From: Pullulanibacillus pueri
GTDB lineage: Bacteria; Bacillota; Bacilli; Bacillales; Sporolactobacillaceae
Reading direction: 5' to 3'
Assembly (NCBI RefSeq): GCF_014639255.1
Contig: NZ_BMFV01000001.1
Span: 186,001 to 250,000, forward strand
DNA length: 64,000 bases
Shown here: positions 59,437 through 64,000 of the stretch, one piece after another
Numbering within the stretch: position 1 is the first letter of the stretch
Layout: each line of letters starts with the position of its first letter
Notes under the pieces: model-generated
The model's database searches: none
Seen by the model: the letters and a program-made list of their open reading frames with translations, nothing else
Told to the model about the DNA's origin: nothing
Translations under genes and position numbers: made by a program

Positions 59437-61070
59437 GTTTTCGTTATCCCGATGAGGAGCATTGGGTTTTAAATAATCTTTCTCTTTCAGTGAGTGAAGG
59501 GGATTTTGTTGTTCTTTTTGGACCGTCTGGTAGTGGAAAGTCTACTTTGCTTCGATTAATTAAAAGTGAAGTAGCTCCCCATGGTGAATCCAAAGGCCAA
59601 ATCATCTTCAATCATCGTTCAATCGCTGAGCACACTGCAGAAACGTTAGCAAAGGAAATCGGGATGGTTTTTCAAGATCCAGAAAATCAAATTGTTATGG
59701 ACCGAGTGTTAGAAGAATTGGTTTTCGGCTTAGAAAATCTAGGCTTTCGTACTGATTACATGCGTAAGAAAGTGGCAGAGATGTCCCATTTTTTTGGTTT
59801 AGACAGTTTGTTGAACCGGCGTATTTCTGAGCTCTCTGGCGGGCAAAAACAAATGATTAATTTAGCTTCAGTTCTTTTACTTGAACCCAAAGTATTATTA
59901 TTAGATGAGCCCACTGCACAATTAGATCCTGTGGCTGCTAAGTCTTTTATTTCTATGCTACGGCGGATGAATGAAGAGCTTGGCATAACTGTTATCATGG
60001 CTGAACATCGTCTAGAAGATGTCTTGCCGCTTGCTGATTTGGCTGTTATTTTAGACAAAGGAACCATCGTCCATTCGGGATCACCACGACAATTGTCTGC
60101 TGAAATTGCCCATGAAAAGTACCAGTCCTATCTGCCAGCTGCAACAGCCCTGGCGATGACTTTTAGTCACGAACAGGAAAAAATGGTGCCCTTGACCATA
60201 AAAGAAGGGCAGCAGTGGTTGCGAGAACAAACGATCATTAGTAAAAGCCTCAAAAAGCCTGAAAAAAAGAAGAAAAACGGAGCGGTGCTTCTAGAATTAA
60301 AACGCGTCGATTTTCAATATGAGCGCGATAACCATAAGGTTTTAGAGCAATTGTCACTCAAAGTCTATGAGGGTGAATGTCTCTCGATAGTTGGGGGTAA
60401 CGGGACGGGCAAATCGACATTATTACGGGTTCTTGCCGGGTTTATAAAGCCTCAACGTGGACATTTGAAAATAAAGGGAACAAGAAGCAACAAAAAAAGA
60501 AACGAAATCTTAAAGGTCGGTTATCTTCCGCAAAATCCAAGGTTGTTTTTTCTTGAGGATACCGTCGAGAAGGAAATGGAAAAGGCGGTTGCCTCAAATA
60601 AACGGTTGGATCATAAAACAGGGAAACAGCACATTGACTATTATCTAGAAAGTTTTCATCTAAAGGCTCTTCGTGACCATCATCCATATGATTTGAGTGG
60701 TGGAGAAATACAGAAAGCGGCACTTATATGTCTTCTCCTAAAGTCACCTGAAGTGTTACTGATTGATGAGCCAACAAAGGGACTGGATCCTATGGCCAAG
60801 CAGTCCTTAATTGAGCGTTTAAAAAGGCTAAATCAATCAGGACTAACTATTGTCAATGTGACCCACGATATTGAATTTGCTGCTCAGGTTTCCTCGCGCT
60901 GTGCTTTAATGTTTCAAGGTGAGCTCACAGCAGAAGGAACCCCTGATGCCTTCTTTAAAGGAAATACCTTTTATACAACGGCAATGGATCGCTTAACCCG
61001 ACAAACAGGTGTACCCGAAGTCTTAACGCTAGAGGAGGCCAAACAGACATGGCGCATGCAAAACTCTTAA
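59409..61070 (+). CDS. ECF transporter fused double ATPase (EcfA-EcfA')
   Basis: A 553-residue protein with two ABC domains. First domain: Walker A 38-46 (GPSGSGKST), signature 'LSGGQKQMINLASVLL', Walker B 'LLLDEPTAQLD'. Second domain: Walker A 329-337 (GGNGTGKST), signature 'LSGGEIQKAALICLLL', Walker B 'LLIDEPTKGLD'. Most ECF transporters use two separate ATPases; this fused layout is like YkoD. Start ATG 59409, eight bases after GGGAG within the end of the T gene. The S-component gene begins inside its 3' end. Confidence 0.92.
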   Translation: MEILALQNLSFRYPDEEHWVLNNLSLSVSEGDFVVLFGPSGSGKSTLLRLIKSEVAPHGESKGQIIFNHRSIAEHTAETLAKEIGMVFQDPENQIVMDRVLEELVFGLENLGFRTDYMRKKVAEMSHFFGLDSLLNRRISELSGGQKQMINLASVLLLEPKVLLLDEPTAQLDPVAAKSFISMLRRMNEELGITVIMAEHRLEDVLPLADLAVILDKGTIVHSGSPRQLSAEIAHEKYQSYLPAATALAMTFSHEQEKMVPLTIKEGQQWLREQTIISKSLKKPEKKKKNGAVLLELKRVDFQYERDNHKVLEQLSLKVYEGECLSIVGGNGTGKSTLLRVLAGFIKPQRGHLKIKGTRSNKKRNEILKVGYLPQNPRLFFLEDTVEKEMEKAVASNKRLDHKTGKQHIDYYLESFHLKALRDHHPYDLSGGEIQKAALICLLLKSPEVLLIDEPTKGLDPMAKQSLIERLKRLNQSGLTIVNVTHDIEFAAQVSSRCALMFQGELTAEGTPDAFFKGNTFYTTAMDRLTRQTGVPEVLTLEEAKQTWRMQNS

Positions 61071-61732
61071 AAGGCTTATTGATTGTTTTCATGCTTGTCT
61101 TGTTTATCTGCGGGCAGTTTCTCTTTCACTTAAATCCCCTTTTTATAAGCTTCTTGCTCATCTTGTTGATCATTGGTTTTTTTATTCTGAGATTTGAGCT
61201 AAGGAAAATTGAGGGAAGAGAACTTGTCCTTCTTGCAGTTTTGGCAGCTATTGCAGCTGTCAGTCGGGTGCCTTTTGCTTCGATACCAAGTGTTCAACCG
61301 ACAACCTTTGTTGTGATTATGACGGGAATGGTTTTTGGTGCTGAAAGTGGTTTCGTCGTTGGAGCGTTAGCGGCTTTGGTTTCCAACTTATTTCTGGGTC
61401 AAGGTCCCTGGACACCTTGGCAAATGCTAGCGTGGGGCACCATAGGTTTAATTGCCGGGGCTCTCAAGGATACGTGGATGTTACAGCGTATCTGGGGACG
61501 GTGTATTTACGGTGTTTTATCGGGATTTTTCTTTGGGTGGGTCATGAACTTATGGGCACTTCTTGGGAGTTCGGAAACATTAAATCTACACTACTGGTTT
61601 GCTTTTTATAGTTTAAGTTTTTATTTTGATGGTGCTCATGCGCTATCAAATGTGTTTTTCATTACCATTTTTAGTCATACTTGGCTAAAAATCTTGGGGA
61701 GATTTAAAAAGAAATATGGTCTCCTCTCATAA
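61049..61732 (+). CDS. ECF transporter S component, predicted cobalamin-specific
   Basis: A 227-residue membrane protein with about seven helices. The core 'SVQPTTFVVIMTGMVFGAESGFVVGALAALVSNLFLGQGPWTPWQML' is characteristic of the S-component family annotated with B12-linked ECF systems (CbrT-like), and 'AAIAAVSRVPFA' is the usual helix-one interface to the T subunit. AGAGGAGG precedes the ATG, which overlaps the ATPase gene by 22 bases. Riboswitch control and DUF4430 neighbours make cobalamin or a precursor the expected substrate. It is the last gene of the operon. Confidence 0.85.
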   Translation: MAHAKLLKGLLIVFMLVLFICGQFLFHLNPLFISFLLILLIIGFFILRFELRKIEGRELVLLAVLAAIAAVSRVPFASIPSVQPTTFVVIMTGMVFGAESGFVVGALAALVSNLFLGQGPWTPWQMLAWGTIGLIAGALKDTWMLQRIWGRCIYGVLSGFFFGWVMNLWALLGSSETLNLHYWFAFYSLSFYFDGAHALSNVFFITIFSHTWLKILGRFKKKYGLLS

Positions 61733-61866
61733 AAAGACTACTAAGACTTTTCCTCAATCCCGTTTTCCTTTATTATTAGAGTTGTGTCCTATTTGTATGA
61801 GTAAAAATCATTGTGAAATTCGTCACAATTAATAAATCTATAGGGGAAATAAAAGGAGGTGCGACG

Positions 61867-62880
61867 TTGTCTGAGTGGTTACTTATTATCGTTCTCTGGA
61901 TTTTATTATATTGTTATTTGATCCTTGCTTCGATCGACTTCGGTGCCGGCTTTTTCTTAGCGTTTAGCAGAGTGTTTAGAAGAGATAAGAGAATTTATTC
62001 ACTCGTTCATCACTACTTGTCGCCTTTCTGGGAAATGACAAATATCATTTTCTTATTCTTTTTTATTGGCATTTTAAGTTTTTTACCCAACATGATTTCT
62101 TTTTATGAGGGGGGCTTTATTACACCAAGTCTTATTCTTTTATTGCTTTTACTTATAAGAACGGGAACCTATGCCTATTATTATTATACAGAGAAGGAAA
62201 ATCGCTTTTTTTATGTCTTTTATGGATTAACGGGTTTGGCTATCCCCGCCGTAATGGCAACGGGCTTGACGATGACCGAGGGAGGTTATTTACATAATAT
62301 TAGTGGCCAATGGAGATTAAATTATGGGGACTTATTTGGTAGCTTTTACTTCTGGGTCGTTCTCTTATTGGCGGTTATCTCAGTTGTTTATATTAGCTTA
62401 ATGTTTATGACTTTTTATGCGGCAAAAAGGAAGGCGAGAGAGCTGCTTAATCAGTTAAAGGGCTATGTTATAGCCTGGAGCGTTCCCACGATCCTTGCAA
62501 GCGCAGTTGTCTTTGCAGGACTTCAAAATCATAATCCAGAGCACTTTAATAAGGCTTTAGATGTATCGTGGTTATTTTTGTGCTCTCTGATTTGTTTGAT
62601 GGTTGCCATTACCCTTGTGTTTCAAGATAAATGGCATTCTGTGGCCTTCTTTTTTGTTCTTCTTCAATTTTTCTTTGCATTTTTTGGTTATGGGATTTCG
62701 CATCTCCCTTACATTATTTATCCTGATGTCACTCTGCCTCAGACGTCCTTCGGTTCAACGGTTTTAAATGACATCGTGGATGGTGTCGTCATCGTGAGTG
62801 CCTTAAGTATTCCAGTCTTGATACTCTATTTAAGACTTTTTATTGCCCGAAGTCATAAAAATAAAAGTGAAGAAAGATAA
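61867..62880 (+). CDS. CydB-like cytochrome bd oxidase subunit II, orphan
   Basis: A 337-residue membrane protein with about nine helices. 'WILLYCYLILASIDFGAGFFLAF' is the CydB N-terminal signature, and 'FGYGISHLPYIIYPDVTLPQT' its C-terminal hallmark. CydB supports the heme-bearing CydA of bd-type oxidases. No cydA-like gene is adjacent, unlike cydAB or ythAB operons. The start is TTG 61867, six bases after AAGGAGGT; the frame is open 18 codons further upstream without a ribosome-binding site. Confidence 0.85.
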   Translation: MSEWLLIIVLWILLYCYLILASIDFGAGFFLAFSRVFRRDKRIYSLVHHYLSPFWEMTNIIFLFFFIGILSFLPNMISFYEGGFITPSLILLLLLLIRTGTYAYYYYTEKENRFFYVFYGLTGLAIPAVMATGLTMTEGGYLHNISGQWRLNYGDLFGSFYFWVVLLLAVISVVYISLMFMTFYAAKRKARELLNQLKGYVIAWSVPTILASAVVFAGLQNHNPEHFNKALDVSWLFLCSLICLMVAITLVFQDKWHSVAFFFVLLQFFFAFFGYGISHLPYIIYPDVTLPQTSFGSTVLNDIVDGVVIVSALSIPVLILYLRLFIARSHKNKSEER

Positions 62881-62934
62881 TGAGCTAAAAAAGGCGCTTA
62901 TAACATTGATTTTTTAATATGGAGGAAAAAGCAT

Positions 62935-63600
62935 ATGAAGAAACAATTCGCAGTGATTGGTCTTGGAAGATTTGGGGGAAGTATTTGCCGCACATTAAGT
63001 GATCAGGGAGCAGAGGTGCTTGCTATCGATGTGGATGAAGACAGGGTTAATGAATTTACCTCAATTGCTACACATGCGGTTATCGCTGATTCAACAGATG
63101 AAACGGTATTGAAGAGCTTAGGTCTAAGGAATTTTGATCACGTGATTGTGGCTATTGGCGATAATATTCAAGCGAGTATTTTAAGTACATTGATTTTGAA
63201 GGAATTAGGGGTTAAGAAGGTGACTGCTAAAGCACAAAATGATTACCATGAAAAAGTGCTTCGAAAGATTGGAGCCGATCAAGTCATTCATCCAGAACGA
63301 GATATGGGGGCAAGAATTGCCCACAATATTACTTCTTCAAGTGTCTTAGATTATCTGGAACTCTCTGACAAGCACAGTATTCTTGAAGTCGTTGCTGGGC
63401 GAAAAATGGATGGCCGATCGATCATTGATTTAGACGTCCGAGCGAACTACGGCGTCAACATTGTCGCTATTAAGCAATCGGGCCACATTAACGTCTCCCC
63501 ACGTGCAGATGAAATTGTAAACAAAGGAGATATCCTTATCATTATCGGTGCGGACAGCGATATTGACCGGTTTAAGAAGCAAATGTTAGAAAATGAGTAA
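62935..63600 (+). CDS. ktrC: Ktr potassium uptake regulatory subunit
   Basis: A 221-residue RCK protein. The nucleotide-binding Rossmann motif 'GLGRFGGS' lies at 8-15, with acidic 'AIDVDEDRV' after the second strand. A TrkA-C domain covers about 135-221. It gates a KtrB/KtrD-type channel (not in the window) and binds ATP/ADP, and in relatives c-di-AMP. Length equals that of KtrC. GGAGG lies about ten bases before ATG. Confidence 0.92.
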   Translation: MKKQFAVIGLGRFGGSICRTLSDQGAEVLAIDVDEDRVNEFTSIATHAVIADSTDETVLKSLGLRNFDHVIVAIGDNIQASILSTLILKELGVKKVTAKAQNDYHEKVLRKIGADQVIHPERDMGARIAHNITSSSVLDYLELSDKHSILEVVAGRKMDGRSIIDLDVRANYGVNIVAIKQSGHINVSPRADEIVNKGDILIIIGADSDIDRFKKQMLENE

Positions 63601-63631
63601 TCCACCTTTTCGAAGGCGGATTGCTTTTTTA
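63599..63631 (+). terminator. Terminator of ktrC
   Basis: AATCCACCTT-TTCG-AAGGCGGATT has one mismatch and is followed by GC and T6. Confidence 0.88.
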
Positions 63632-63790
63632 TTTGATTCTCAGTTAAATGCGGGGGTGTATAGATTGTGGCTATCATATAATATCAAAATAACAAGACAA
63701 AAGCATGGTCTTTCGTCGAGAGTTATCCTTAATGCTGCTTACGAAGCCGCAAGCATCCATCTTTTACAATAAATCAATTCATGTGCCAGT

Positions 63791-63985
63791 ATTCATATAG
63801 ATTCCGACGTAACGGATAGGCGGATTTCCGCTCCAGGTCGCTCGCTTTCCTCGGGCACGGCCTCAGCTAACTTGGGAATGGACTATTTTGTTCCCAAGTG
63901 GTTCTTCGGACTCGTGCTGTTCCCGATGGAGTCTCGCGCCTTTCGCTCCAATCCACTTGATGGCAATCGAAGCTTTTTGAGCTGT
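63791..63985 (+). repeat. Dispersed repeat family 1, longest copy
   Basis: It begins with the 42-base module shared with 10049-10090. Next is 'CTCGGGCACGGCCTCAGCTA' and a 9-bp hairpin ACTTGGGAA (63870-63878)/TTCCCAAGT (63891-63899). It continues with 'CTTCGGACTCGTGCTGTTCC' and ends in 'CGCCTTTCGCTCCAATCCAC'. No protein-coding evidence. Confidence 0.85.
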
Positions 63986-64000
63986 TTCACAGGAATTAAT

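Noticed and set aside
62881..62934. c-di-AMP (ydaO-type) riboswitch upstream of ktrC
   Set aside because: The gap is only 54 bases, too short for that riboswitch, and no conserved core is seen.

Overview
The window is a chromosomal stretch from a low-GC, endospore-forming Gram-positive bacterium of the order Bacillales. The evidence is direct. There is an alpha/beta small acid-soluble spore protein, a CsgA-like sigma-G protein, a YjcZ-type protein, a four-gene germinant-receptor operon, several GerP-family proteins and a Spo0E-like phosphatase. Shine-Dalgarno sequences are strong (AGGAGG-like), and GTG and TTG starts are common. The block at about 41.8-50.5 kb follows the Bacillus subtilis ykuL-ccpC-dapH-dapL-ykuS-ykuT-ykuU order, with other genes inserted. 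Sporolactobacillaceae or a neighbouring Bacillaceae lineage would fit, but genus cannot be fixed from the sequence alone. I saw no rRNA, tRNA, prophage, CRISPR array or complete insertion sequence.

Layout: 0-9.8 kb holds a partial GntR regulator, an orphan rfbB, a LysM/SleB-type hydrolase, spore proteins, a germinant-receptor operon (D-A-B-C order, minus strand) and a HelD-like ATPase. 9.8-10.9 kb is a gene-free tract built of repeats. 10.9-19.6 kb holds a BCCT transporter, a YkoP-like protein, an alpha/beta hydrolase, a dispersed GerP-like cluster with an Hsp20/CotM-like protein, an SDR, an amino-acid permease and a LysE exporter. 19.8-23.7 kb is a YtrA-type GntR-controlled ABC operon with a clear promoter and overlapping operator. 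23.8-30.7 kb holds a DJ-1/PfpI protein, a methyltransferase, a DinG-type helicase, an HPr-like protein behind a structured leader, and a TetR gene next to an MFS pump carrying one in-frame stop. 31.1-38.6 kb holds a wall-anchored immune-inhibitor-A metalloprotease, a MarR-MMPL pair and csgA. 38.7-50.5 kb holds an isochorismatase-fold protein, DUF47-PiT phosphate transport, Spo0E, and the ykuL-ykuU-like block with lysine/DAP synthesis. 51-54.6 kb encodes a heterodimeric ABC exporter.

The most interesting locus is 54.9-61.7 kb. A cobalamin riboswitch precedes six closely packed genes. They encode a sortase-anchored protein with two transcobalamin-type beta domains (DUF4430) and an alpha/alpha-barrel, a class D-type sortase, a lipoprotein with a third DUF4430 domain, and a complete ECF transporter (T subunit, fused double ATPase, S subunit). 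Together they look like a Gram-positive counterpart of animal intrinsic factor/transcobalamin: a vitamin B12 relay from cell wall to lipoprotein to ECF permease. The window ends with an orphan CydB-like protein, KtrC and another repeat.

Two dispersed hairpin repeat families show compensatory base changes between copies, which suggests that their folded form is maintained.
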